Position numbers and translations under genes: made by a program. DNA of 64,000 nucleotides from Roseivirga misakiensis (lineage in GTDB: Bacteria; Bacteroidota; Bacteroidia; Cytophagales; Cyclobacteriaceae), in contig NZ_MDGQ01000003.1 in NCBI RefSeq assembly GCF_001747105.1, forward strand, positions 434,001 through 498,000. Direction: 5' to 3'. Below are positions 27,979 to 36,387 of the stretch, one piece after another (position 1 is the stretch's first letter; each line of letters begins with the position of its first letter). The notes beneath the pieces were generated by a model, which was not told where the DNA came from, ran no database searches, and was given only the letters and a program-made list of their open reading frames with translations.

Positions 27979-27992
27979 TGTATGTACATACA
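27979..27992. promoter_or_regulatory. 14-bp perfect palindrome before the pirin gene
   Basis: TGTATGTACATACA is its own reverse complement and lies 25 nt before the pirin start codon. It has the size and symmetry of a dimeric regulator site (TetR, MarR or HxlR type). Confidence 0.4.
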
Positions 27993-28017
27993 AATTAATT
28001 CAAAAGAAAGGACAATT

Positions 28018-28731
28018 ATGAAAACGATAGTACACAAAGCAGAATCACGAGGGTTTGCCGATCATGGTTGGTTAAGAAGTAGACATACTTTTAGTTTTGC
28101 TGGCTATCATAACCCAGAACGCGTTCATTTCGGTGCGCTCAGGGTTTTAAACGATGACCAAGTAGCGGCTGGTAAAGGTTTTGGTACACATCCGCATGAC
28201 AACATGGAAATTGTGTCTATTCCATTATATGGAGACTTGGCGCATAAAGACAGCACCGGTAATGAAAAGGTGATAAAATCTGGTGATGTACAGATTATGT
28301 CTGCCGGATCAGGGCTTCGTCACTCTGAATACAATCATAGCCAAGAAGATGAAGTACAATTTCTCCAGATTTGGGTTTTTCCAAAAGAACGAGATATAGA
28401 ACCACGTTATGAACAGAAAACATTTAGCGCAGAAGACAGGGTTAATAAGTTTCAGACTGTGGTTTCTCCTGAAGAGACCAGCGCTGTTTGGATCAATCAA
28501 GATGCATTTTTCAGTTTAGCGAATTTAGACGCTGGGACTGAACTTACTTATGAAGTTAAAAAGCCTGGTAATGGTGTATACTTCTTTGTTCTGAATGGGG
28601 AGCTTAGTATCGCGGGTGAAAAATTAGACACTCGAGATGCCGTGGGTGTGAGCGATACCGAAAGTGCTCACTTGAAAGCTAGTTCTTATGCAGAAGTTTT
28701 GGCGATTGAAGTACCGATGGCCCTCAATTAA
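28018..28731 (+). CDS. pirin family protein
   Basis: Cytosolic bicupin of 237 residues. The N-terminal cupin contains the iron ligands in HPHDNMEIVS (two His and one Glu) and HSEYNHS. Pirins act as quercetin dioxygenases or redox-sensing cofactors; the exact role here is unknown. I choose the ATG with AAAGGA just upstream rather than an earlier in-frame ATG. A hairpin terminator follows, so the gene is likely monocistronic. Confidence 0.92.
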   Translation: MKTIVHKAESRGFADHGWLRSRHTFSFAGYHNPERVHFGALRVLNDDQVAAGKGFGTHPHDNMEIVSIPLYGDLAHKDSTGNEKVIKSGDVQIMSAGSGLRHSEYNHSQEDEVQFLQIWVFPKERDIEPRYEQKTFSAEDRVNKFQTVVSPEETSAVWINQDAFFSLANLDAGTELTYEVKKPGNGVYFFVLNGELSIAGEKLDTRDAVGVSDTESAHLKASSYAEVLAIEVPMALN

Positions 28732-28761
28732 GTAAGAATACGCAGAAAAAGGATCGATAAG

Positions 28762-28797
28762 AGCCATTCTCGTCATACGAGGATGGCTTCTTTTTTT
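28762..28797 (+). terminator. terminator of the pirin gene
   Basis: 11-bp stem AGCCATTCTCG / CGAGGATGGCT with one G-U pair, a 5-nt loop and a run of seven T. Confidence 0.75.
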
Positions 28798-28939
28798 ACC
28801 ATGCCGGAAGAGGATCGCTAAAAATGTCCCCCACTACGAGTTACCCAAAAGCGTTTCTTTTCAATTCTAATGCTGTTTATAGTTGGATAAGCCGACAGGC
28901 TTAATAGCAAATCAAGCTTTACACTAAAAACGCAACACG

Positions 28940-29425
28940 ATGAAACACTTAAAATTTACTTACCTGGCACTTTGCCTCACACTTCTATACTCATGCGAAC
29001 TGACAGACTTGCAGACACCACCAGATTTAATGGAAGAAAGGGGTTTACCGGAAACGGAAGAAGCTTTTATAGCAGCACTAACTAGTGGTTCAGATCAAAA
29101 GTGGGAAACAATATCCTTCACGTTAGAAGGTTTCAGAGGTCTTCAAGGCTGTAGGCTTGACGATACCTTTACCTTTTATGGCGATGGCACTTATCGCTAC
29201 GATGGTGGATCGTCACTTTGTGGTGACGCAGACGACATAAGAGTTAAGACTGGCATGTGGGAGGTAGATTTTGATAACCTCCAAATCATATTTGATAAAG
29301 ACACATCCATTGAAGCGATCGCAACACTTCAGGCTAATGTTGAAAACCGTATATGGCTTATTGGCGAGGTAGACATTTTCGGAGAATTTATGGATATCAG
29401 AGGTGTCTACGGCATGGTAGATTAA
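28940..29425 (+). CDS. lipoprotein of unknown function, tandem paralogue A
   Basis: 161-residue lipoprotein with the lipobox LYSC (Cys19). The mature part looks like a small lipocalin-like beta-barrel: CRLDDTFTF, DGTYRYDGG, LCGDADD, KTGMW, DFDNLQ. Two conserved Cys could form a disulphide. It closely resembles the next lipoprotein (about 60% identical by eye over the last 90 residues). The function is not known. It is probably anchored in the outer membrane facing the periplasm or surface. Confidence 0.75.
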   Translation: MKHLKFTYLALCLTLLYSCELTDLQTPPDLMEERGLPETEEAFIAALTSGSDQKWETISFTLEGFRGLQGCRLDDTFTFYGDGTYRYDGGSSLCGDADDIRVKTGMWEVDFDNLQIIFDKDTSIEAIATLQANVENRIWLIGEVDIFGEFMDIRGVYGMVD

Positions 29426-29661
29426 ACCAGTCAACCAGGGTTTTACTATTGACCTAATGGGCCGAACATCAGTGTAGTTGACTTCTTCTTTTGATCACTA
29501 AACTCACGATTTCACTGTAAATATCACAGAAGTGTCACGTGGACGTCGCTAAACCCTAACACTTTGATTATTAGGCACATTTTTTCGTTTTGCCGCGAAC
29601 TTTTCTTTCGAACTTGATATTAATGTCCTGAATCCGAGAGAAGGATGATAAAACGAGAATT

Positions 29662-30165
29662 ATGAAAACACTAAGATCAACAGCAAAACTAATCAGCTTC
29701 CTAGCGACCATTTCTATACTTGGTGCGTGCAGCTTAGTAGACTTGGAAAATCCACCAGCAGCACCTGAAGTTGAATCACCAATAGGTATACCACAATCCG
29801 AAGCAGAACTTATGACGGCACTTACCAATGACGATAATCGCGAATGGCGTGCCGTAACTTTTTCACTTGAAGGTGTGGGGGTTCAACAATGCCGAAGAGA
29901 TGATATGCTAGTATTCTTCAATGATGGTACTTACCGCTACGACGGTGGAGAAACACTTTGTGGTGGAGCAGACGATCAGCGAATTAAAACTGGTATTTGG
30001 ACAATAGATTTTGACAACCTGCAGCTGGTTTTCGATGCAGGAACATCAATTGAAGCGATTGCCACGGTGTCTGGTTTATCGGAAAATAGAATCGAGCTAC
30101 TTGGACAGGTAGATATCTTTGGGCAGCTTTTAGACATTAGAGGTATCTACGAATTTGCTGAATAA
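29662..30165 (+). CDS. lipoprotein of unknown function, tandem paralogue B
   Basis: 167-residue lipoprotein, lipobox LGAC (Cys23). It shares with its neighbour the block running from CRRDD through DGTYRYDGG, LCGGADD, KTGIW and DFDNLQ to DIFGQLLDIRGIY. It lies 36 nt before the DUF547/barrel gene and is probably co-transcribed with it, whereas paralogue A is 236 nt away with possible independent expression. The role is unknown; partnership with the barrel protein is inference from spacing. Confidence 0.75.
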   Translation: MKTLRSTAKLISFLATISILGACSLVDLENPPAAPEVESPIGIPQSEAELMTALTNDDNREWRAVTFSLEGVGVQQCRRDDMLVFFNDGTYRYDGGETLCGGADDQRIKTGIWTIDFDNLQLVFDAGTSIEAIATVSGLSENRIELLGQVDIFGQLLDIRGIYEFAE

Positions 30166-30201
30166 GCAGATCACAATCAAAACATTATCAACAGCAGAAA
30201 A

Positions 30202-31749
30202 ATGAAAAAATCAATCATAATATTCATTGGCTTACTTTTCGGAGCATTGGCCAATGCACAGAACTTAGACGGATTTTTGGATAAAGCAGATGCTTTCTTC
30301 AAAGCAAATGTAGCCAATGGTCTAGTAGACTACGCCAGCATAAAAGCTGACGGAAAAGACTTAAATGGTCTAGTAAATCAGATCGGCAGCTTTGATGCCG
30401 CTAGCCTGAGCCCAATCGAAAGAAAAGCGTTCTTTATCAATGCTTACAACATATTGGTGATCAATGGTATAATCAAAGAATATCCTACAAAATCACCTTT
30501 GGAAATTGGTGGATTCTTCGATACAAAAAAGCATACGATCGCTGGCCAGCAAATGACATTGAACGAGCTGGAAAAAGACAATCTTTTAAAAGTGACAGGT
30601 GACGAAAAACTTCATTTTGTTTTGGTTTGCGCCGCTATTAGCTGTCCGCCAATTGCCACTTTTGCTTACCGACCAGAGAATTTGGATGCCCAAATCTTAG
30701 AACGAACTAAAATGGCGCTATCCAACGATGAATTCATTCAGGTAAATGATGACAAAAAATCTGTGGGACTTTCTGAAATCTTCAAATGGTATCCTGGAGA
30801 TTTTAAGGATAAAGCAGACAATATCATCGCATATATCAATCAGTATAGAACTAATAAGATACCGTCTTCTTACAAAACTACTTATTACACCTACAACTGG
30901 ACTGTTAACGCACAAGCGTCAAAAAAAGATAACGAGCCTACTTCAAACCTTCAGGTGTTTACGCCCTCTGTACTCTTGAAAAAAGGACAAGTAGAGCTCA
31001 GGTCATTTTATAACATTTACACCCAGAACAGTGTAAGAAACAGAGAAGGCAATAGCGTTGCGCTAGAGGATCGTCAAAGCTTTTTTAATGTTCAATACTC
31101 GTTTAACTACGGGATTACAAAATCAGCAAGATTAAATGTAGGAGTCGATGTAATTGTGAGTTCTTTCTCCGATGGCAGCTTCCTTTCACCAGTTTTTCAA
31201 TCGGGCGATAGAAATGAGGTAGCCTTAGCTGCCTTTGGCCCGGTGGTGAGATTTTCACCATTCAAAAAGCTACCGAACTTATCAATCAGGTCTGCTTTTT
31301 GGTTTCCAGGTGCGAGTAATCTCGAAGATAGAAATGGCGTATTCGTAAACCACGATCGTTATACCTCCTTTACACAGTTATTTTACGATATGGAATTAAA
31401 CACTAGTTGGAGACTCTTCTTAGAGGCAGATTTACTGTACAGGTTTGCCCGAAGAGATGATCAAGTGGATTTCTTCAGAACACCATTAACAGGTATTCTA
31501 TCTTATTTCCTCCCGAATGGTAAAGCGTCACTATTCGCATTGTATCAGTATTCTCCTCGTTTCGAACGCCTTGACAATGGGTTTGATAGTCAGTTTGGTT
31601 TATCTCAATGGTTTCAGCAAGCAGGTGTAGGATTCAAATATCAACTGAATAGTAAACTAGAACTGGAAGCGTCTTACTCCAACTTTTTTGCATCAAGAAA
31701 TGATGGTGGTGGACAAACATTCAACCTCGGCTTTAGATGGTTGAAATAG
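30202..31749 (+). CDS. DUF547 domain fused to an outer-membrane beta-barrel
   Basis: 515 residues with a signal peptide (1-19, ending ANAQ). Residues about 25-205 are a DUF547 domain: FFINAYN (77-83), HFVLVCAAISCPP with Cys143 and Cys148, and FKWYPGDF (194-201). From about 235 to the C-terminus come repeated amphipathic strands, with aromatic girdle residues and an ending FRWLK, as in an outer-membrane barrel. DUF547 proteins are normally about 250 residues, so this looks like a fusion. The joint frame is uninterrupted. The function is unknown; a periplasmic DUF547 domain tethered to a barrel is inference. A strong terminator follows. Confidence 0.75.
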   Translation: MKKSIIIFIGLLFGALANAQNLDGFLDKADAFFKANVANGLVDYASIKADGKDLNGLVNQIGSFDAASLSPIERKAFFINAYNILVINGIIKEYPTKSPLEIGGFFDTKKHTIAGQQMTLNELEKDNLLKVTGDEKLHFVLVCAAISCPPIATFAYRPENLDAQILERTKMALSNDEFIQVNDDKKSVGLSEIFKWYPGDFKDKADNIIAYINQYRTNKIPSSYKTTYYTYNWTVNAQASKKDNEPTSNLQVFTPSVLLKKGQVELRSFYNIYTQNSVRNREGNSVALEDRQSFFNVQYSFNYGITKSARLNVGVDVIVSSFSDGSFLSPVFQSGDRNEVALAAFGPVVRFSPFKKLPNLSIRSAFWFPGASNLEDRNGVFVNHDRYTSFTQLFYDMELNTSWRLFLEADLLYRFARRDDQVDFFRTPLTGILSYFLPNGKASLFALYQYSPRFERLDNGFDSQFGLSQWFQQAGVGFKYQLNSKLELEASYSNFFASRNDGGGQTFNLGFRWLK

Positions 31750-31806
31750 TTCAATAGATGAAAAATAGAATTTAGCTTAGAAAATAGATTCATAGTTGAT
31801 TAAGGG

Positions 31807-31838
31807 ATGTCGCCTCTGAAAAGGGCGACATTTTTTTT
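31807..31838 (+). terminator. terminator after the DUF547/barrel gene
   Basis: 8-bp stem ATGTCGCC / GGCGACAT with a 9-nt loop and eight T. Confidence 0.8.
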
Positions 31839-31913
31839 ATGCCCTGATGCGAACCCACTTTAATTCAAGAAAGAAATCAAAGCTGTTGAAATTATCTCGG
31901 TTAAATTTGTGGC

Positions 31914-32405
31914 ATGAAAACCGACTATAATCTCCGTGAGATAACACTTGCTGCTTTTGAACAATTCTTGACCGTTGAAGATAATGACGCTGAAAAAAAG
32001 CCAGCCTATGACAAATGGTCGGCAAAACAGATTATGGGCCACCTAATTGATTCGGCAATTAACAATCAAGGCCGATTTGTAAAGGCTCAGCAGTCAGACA
32101 GCTTGATTGGAGAAGGCTACGACCAAGAAGCTTGGGTAGAAGTCCAGAACTATCAATCAATGAACTGGCACGACATTTTGATCTTATGGCGACAGTTAAA
32201 CCTGCACATGTCTAGCCTAATGGAACAAACTCCCGATGATGTTAGAAGTAAAGAAAGAATTCAGCATAACTTACATGAGATAGCTTTCTACACTGTACAA
32301 CAAAATCAACCGACAACTTTAGATTACTTTATGCAAGATTATGTGGTCCACGTAAAACATCACTTAGGGCAAGTCCGCGATGTTTTGAGTATGGATGATG
32401 TGTAA
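31914..32405 (+). CDS. DinB family protein
   Basis: 163-residue four-helix-bundle protein of the DinB/YfiT superfamily. The three metal-binding histidines are visible: His43 (GHLIDS), His146 and His150 (HVKHHLGQV). Family members are metal-dependent hydrolases or thiol transferases (for example bacillithiol transferases); this one's reaction is unknown. A TAAATTTG box ends 4 nt before the ATG, too close for a normal -7 element unless the transcript is leaderless. It is monocistronic. Confidence 0.85.
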   Translation: MKTDYNLREITLAAFEQFLTVEDNDAEKKPAYDKWSAKQIMGHLIDSAINNQGRFVKAQQSDSLIGEGYDQEAWVEVQNYQSMNWHDILILWRQLNLHMSSLMEQTPDDVRSKERIQHNLHEIAFYTVQQNQPTTLDYFMQDYVVHVKHHLGQVRDVLSMDDV

Positions 32406-32408
32406 AAA

Positions 32409-32579
32409 GTATTAAGTAATGAGTATTGAGACTTTTTAAATCGGCTCGATTGATTAACCGATTGTAGTCTATTTCTAAATAAAAAAAGGCTATTCCAACT
32501 CATTGGAATAGCCTTTTCTAGTCTAAGTACCATATACCAAGTACTTGGTACTAATTACCCAATACTAAGCACTTAATAC
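32409..32579. repeat. inverted copies of an AGTATTAAGTA-type intergenic repeat, with a palindrome
   Basis: A roughly 22-nt sequence beginning GTATTAAGTA at 32409-32430 recurs in reverse orientation at 32558-32579, with about 18 matching positions. Between them lie the terminator hairpin and a perfect 16-bp palindrome TACCAAGTACTTGGTA (32535-32550). This looks like a degenerate, TACTTAG-rich intergenic repeat family. Confidence 0.5.
32484..32517. terminator. bidirectional terminator between the DinB gene and the Fe-S protein gene
   Basis: Perfect 15-bp stem AAAAGGCTATTCCAA / TTGGAATAGCCTTTT around CTCA. T-runs occur on both strands, between convergent genes. Confidence 0.85.
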
Positions 32580-32584
32580 CCTTT

Positions 32585-34009
32585 CTAATTACTCACCTTA
32601 ATACTTTCATTACCGATAATGATTGGTGGTAAATCAGTCCTTCCTTGCTCTGGGCCATTCTCTAGGTTCAAAACACCTCTTGGACATACTGCAGAACAGA
32701 CGCCACAACCCACACAACTTGCTCTTACAATGTTCTGCCCCTTTTGTGCATAAGACCTAACATCAATTCCTTGCTCACAATACGTAGAACAGTTACCACA
32801 TGAGATACACTGGCCGCCATTCGTAGTAATTCTAAATCTAGACTTAAAGCGTTGAATAATGCCCATATAGCCAGCCATCGGACAGCCAAAGCGACACCAA
32901 ACACGGTTGCCAAGCATCGGATAAAAACCAACCCCAATGACACCCGAGAAAGTTGCTCCAATTAGGAAACCGTATGGCTGCTGAAAAGTCTTGTAGATGT
33001 TCAGACCAAAGACTTCTCCGGTGTTCCAGAAATATCCGTAAATGGTGGCAGCAGTCATTACGAAAACGAAAACCATAACGGAGTGGATCAACCACCTTTC
33101 AAGTCTCCATGCGCTTAATTTTTTTGATGATAGGTGTCTGAATGGATCTCCAGCAGTTTCAGCTAGTCCTCCACAGCCACATACCCATGAGCAGTACCAC
33201 CTTTTACCCACGTAGTAAGTAATGATAGGGGTAACAACCAGAAACATGGCAATACCGATGATTAGGTAAAGTGTTCCTACCGGCTGATATGATGGTTCTT
33301 GAAAGGCATTGAGTTGCCAATCGTAAAAGAAATCATAATCTAAGGGCCAAGAATTCTTTAAGTCTGTATTGAAGTAGCCTAGATACTCTCCGCTTGCCGT
33401 TGTGACATCATTATAATTTAGACCAGCGAGTATCTCTGGGATGAGGTAAGCCAGAAATAACTGGCTAGCAATCACCACGAGTGTTCTCACGAACTGGTAT
33501 CGATTATGGCGGTACTTAAAAAGAAATTTAACGCCAAGTGCGGTAATACAAAGGGTGTATAGCGTACCATATAAAAACCATTGACTCGCAGGTTTTCCTT
33601 TAAAAAACATACTCAAAGGATCGAATAAGGCCACAAAACCCTCATTGCCCGACGCTTTAAAACCGATGTATTCTGGAAACCAGTACAGCAATACATAAAA
33701 CCCTGTAAGCACAATACCTGCTACCCAACCTAACACACCTCTGCTTGTCAGACTCCTAAACCAAACGCCATTATTTTTAATACCTTCTGGTTGGTTTAAA
33801 TAGAGTCGTGCAGAGTAAATAACTGTACCAACCAAAATACCCAATAGAGCGATGGGAAGGCCAATTGATGGTGGAATAGCTACACCGCCCCATGATAAAA
33901 AAAGGACTAATACTCCCAAACCAGCAAGTGCTAAGCCAGCTTTCTGGACAACATCTGCGTCCTTTAAGTCAGGGTTAGCGATAGATAAACTTGGATCTAC
34001 TGATGACAT
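32585..34009 (-). CDS. polytopic 4Fe-4S membrane protein (NapH/CcoG-like)
   Basis: Inner-membrane electron-transfer protein of 474 residues with about eight TM helices. Cytosolic cysteine motifs are WYCSWVCGCGG and CRFGCPMAG, as in NapH/NosR/CcoG-type proteins. Two C-terminal [4Fe-4S] ferredoxin clusters follow: CISCGNCSTYC and CVGCGVCSAVCP. The gene lies 13 nt after an FAD/NAD(P) oxidoreductase gene, so electrons probably pass between NAD(P)H, FAD, Fe-S centres and the membrane. The final acceptor is unknown; nitrate, nitrous-oxide or oxidase-assembly partners are not seen here. Confidence 0.85.
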   Translation of the reverse strand: MSSVDPSLSIANPDLKDADVVQKAGLALAGLGVLVLFLSWGGVAIPPSIGLPIALLGILVGTVIYSARLYLNQPEGIKNNGVWFRSLTSRGVLGWVAGIVLTGFYVLLYWFPEYIGFKASGNEGFVALFDPLSMFFKGKPASQWFLYGTLYTLCITALGVKFLFKYRHNRYQFVRTLVVIASQLFLAYLIPEILAGLNYNDVTTASGEYLGYFNTDLKNSWPLDYDFFYDWQLNAFQEPSYQPVGTLYLIIGIAMFLVVTPIITYYVGKRWYCSWVCGCGGLAETAGDPFRHLSSKKLSAWRLERWLIHSVMVFVFVMTAATIYGYFWNTGEVFGLNIYKTFQQPYGFLIGATFSGVIGVGFYPMLGNRVWCRFGCPMAGYMGIIQRFKSRFRITTNGGQCISCGNCSTYCEQGIDVRSYAQKGQNIVRASCVGCGVCSAVCPRGVLNLENGPEQGRTDLPPIIIGNESIKVSN

Positions 34010-34022
34010 ATTTCTTGTAATT

Positions 34023-35360
34023 CTAATTTGAGACTAATTGTAAAATTCTTTTCCAGCTCTTCTTCTTCAGGCTGACTTTTGTTCCATTTTCAGCATTAAA
34101 CTGATTAACAATCTCTTCTTCATGAGATTTGTAAAATTCTGGGTCAAAGTTGGCATCTCTCAAATGTTCTAAGACATATTGAACTGTACGCTCTTCCTTA
34201 AACCACTTGTCGAAAGCGTGATGTCTTAAGCGAAAACCGAAATTGTTTACCCCTAAAAGCTTATCCGTTTCTTTATCCCAGCGGAGTCTCAAAGAGATCT
34301 TGCCACTTTCGTGCTCCCAGTAAAAGTCGTTTTCGTTATCCTTTGGCTTAGCCCATACCCATCCGTAAGTCTGATATTCGATATCGAAAAATTTCGCGGA
34401 GTTAAACCAGTGACCTGGCTCATATTTAGTCGGCTTATTACAGATGGTTTCGGCAAGTACTTCTCCCATCATTCTTCCTGTATACCAAACTTGTTCTAGG
34501 TTTCTTCTTTCCCCATTAGTTTCCCGAAACTCTGCACAGTCCCCGGCAGCGAATACATCTTTGACATTTGTTTCCAGATAAGGATCGACCATGATTCCTC
34601 GGTTCGTTTCGATACCCGAACCTTCTAAAAAACCAATATTCGGTGAAACTCCTGCGGTTAGGCCTACAAACTGACATGGAATTTCCTCGCCAGAATCGGT
34701 GACTACCGCTCTGGCTCGTCCGTTTTCATCAGACAAAATTTCTTTCAGATTAGTGCTCAGTCTGAGGTCTACGTGGTGCTCTCTAATGTGTCGATTAATC
34801 ATTTCAGACTCTCCATCAGGTAACACATTGTTCCAGAAGCTTCCTTCACGAACCAAAAATGTCACTGGTATATTTCGGCTTAATAGCATTTCAGCCATCT
34901 CAATTCCGATTAAGCCACCACCTACAATTACCGCTCTGGAAATATCCTTCGTATAGGTTTCCATGCTTTCTAGGTCTTGATAATTGTAGAGTCCTTGTAC
35001 AGCTTTTAAGTCTTGTCCCGGCCAACCGAACTTATTCGATTTAGAACCAGTCGCCAAAACAAGCTTATCGTATGGCATAGACTCACCTCCTGCGAAAGTC
35101 AAGGTCTTACTTTCGGTATCTACCTTTTCGACATATGCTCTTTTTAGTTCTATTCTATTCTTTTCCCAAAACCAATCTTCATATGGCTTAGTATGTTCGT
35201 ATTTCATGTGCCCCATGTATATATACATAAGGGCTGTTCGAGAGTAGAAATGGTCTGTCTCTGCAGAAATTACCGTGATTCTTTGATCACTTTTCTTTCT
35301 GATGTGTCTCGCGGTAGTAATACCAGAAATACCATTCCCAATAATAACAATGTGTTGCAT
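34023..35360 (-). CDS. FAD-dependent NAD(P)H oxidoreductase
   Basis: Two-dinucleotide-binding flavoprotein of 445 residues. The FAD site is IIGNGISG at the N-terminus, the NAD(P)H site VGGGLIGIE near residue 148, and the second FAD motif VFAAGDCAE near 285. It resembles ferredoxin/rubredoxin reductase and nitrite-reductase-type (NirB N-terminal) oxidoreductases. The last ~120 residues are an extra domain ending in a basic helix. It is the first gene of a two-gene unit with the membrane 4Fe-4S protein, a natural partner as electron acceptor. Confidence 0.85.
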   Translation of the reverse strand: MQHIVIIGNGISGITTARHIRKKSDQRITVISAETDHFYSRTALMYIYMGHMKYEHTKPYEDWFWEKNRIELKRAYVEKVDTESKTLTFAGGESMPYDKLVLATGSKSNKFGWPGQDLKAVQGLYNYQDLESMETYTKDISRAVIVGGGLIGIEMAEMLLSRNIPVTFLVREGSFWNNVLPDGESEMINRHIREHHVDLRLSTNLKEILSDENGRARAVVTDSGEEIPCQFVGLTAGVSPNIGFLEGSGIETNRGIMVDPYLETNVKDVFAAGDCAEFRETNGERRNLEQVWYTGRMMGEVLAETICNKPTKYEPGHWFNSAKFFDIEYQTYGWVWAKPKDNENDFYWEHESGKISLRLRWDKETDKLLGVNNFGFRLRHHAFDKWFKEERTVQYVLEHLRDANFDPEFYKSHEEEIVNQFNAENGTKVSLKKKSWKRILQLVSN

Positions 35361-35552
35361 AGCAGGCTTATAATAATAAAAATATACCCTTTGGTTCCGG
35401 GATTATGTCGTACCAGAGACCTCGTTAAAAAATAGTGATGGATAATTTAAAGTTTTAACGGGACTAAAGTCTCACAACGGCGAAAAGATTTTGTGAAGCA
35501 TATGCAACCTTCACTAGGCAATAGTATCTTTAATGCAAATAATCGATAAACG

Positions 35553-36272
35553 ATGAAAAAAATTAAAATGAACTCTTTACGAACCGCAATGATTGCTTTG
35601 GCTTTTTTGATGATCGCCAGCCTATCATTTGCGCAAAATCGTGAGAGTGTGAACGTTTCTAACTTCACTGAATTGAGTGTTAGTAATGCATTCGTTGTTG
35701 AAATTAGTGTTGGAAATACAGAAGCGTTGGAGATTGAAATAGAAGACGAATTTAGAGAATATCTTATAGCAGAGGTGAGAAACGGTACTTTAGTTATTGG
35801 TTTAGATAACAAGAACTGGAGTAGAAAGCAGCGGAGAATGAATAGTTCGGCCAAGGCTTTTCTTACTGTTAAATCTTTAGAAAGAATAGAAGTTAGTGGT
35901 GCCGTAAGTGTACGCACTAGAGATATTTTAAAATCAGATAAACTCCGTGTAGGATTATCTGGTGCTTCAGTAGCCAGATTAGAAATAGAAACGAACGACT
36001 TGAATTTACAAGCTTCTGGTGCTTGTGTAGTTAATCTTGAAGGAGAAGCTAAAAACCAAAACATAAAAATGTCTGGTTCTTCTATCTACAGAGCTTTTGA
36101 CTTGCAAAGTGAAACTGGTGTAGTTCGAGTGAACGGTGCTAGTAACGCAAGTATTTCGGTAAGCGAAGATTTAGATGTTCGTGCATCTGGTGCCTCAAGT
36201 ATTTATTATAAGGGTGATCCTAAATTAAAAATGGATACTTCTGGCGCCTCTAGCGTAAAAAGAAGTAGATAG
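35553..36272 (+). CDS. secreted head-GIN domain protein (DUF2807)
   Basis: 239-residue exported protein; the signal peptide ends near residue 27 (LSFAQ). The rest is a DUF2807 auto-transporter-adhesin-head-like beta-helix. Short repeats such as VSGAVSVR, LSGASVAR, ASGACVVN, VNGASNAS, ASGASSIY and TSGASSVK recur every 20-25 residues. Function is unknown; such proteins are surface or periplasmic in Bacteroidota. It is monocistronic. A later in-frame ATG (codon 6) is a possible alternative start. Confidence 0.85.
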   Translation: MKKIKMNSLRTAMIALAFLMIASLSFAQNRESVNVSNFTELSVSNAFVVEISVGNTEALEIEIEDEFREYLIAEVRNGTLVIGLDNKNWSRKQRRMNSSAKAFLTVKSLERIEVSGAVSVRTRDILKSDKLRVGLSGASVARLEIETNDLNLQASGACVVNLEGEAKNQNIKMSGSSIYRAFDLQSETGVVRVNGASNASISVSEDLDVRASGASSIYYKGDPKLKMDTSGASSVKRSR

Positions 36273-36299
36273 ATAAGAATATAATCATGACCGATTATA

Positions 36300-36339
36300 T
36301 CCCTTGTTCAGAAGAAGTAATATTCGGAAGGGCAAGGGA
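36300..36339 (+). terminator. possible weak terminator after the DUF2807 gene
   Basis: TCCCTTG / CAAGGGA with a long 26-nt loop and a T-rich stretch a few nt later. An AT-rich ATATAATC / GATTATAT hairpin lies just before it. Either could end transcription; neither is strong. Confidence 0.25.
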
Positions 36340-36387
36340 ACATTATTTTTAGACGTTTCTGATTTGATAAAGTCTTGGCCACTTGGC

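Noticed and set aside
31902-31909. TAAATTTG box before the DinB gene as a promoter
   Set aside because: It ends only 4 nt before the start codon and has no -33 partner; a normal leader would not fit.
35447-36064. 205-codon minus-strand frame opposite the DUF2807 gene
   Set aside because: The plus strand encodes a signal peptide and regular DUF2807 repeats; the minus frame only reflects their codon pattern.
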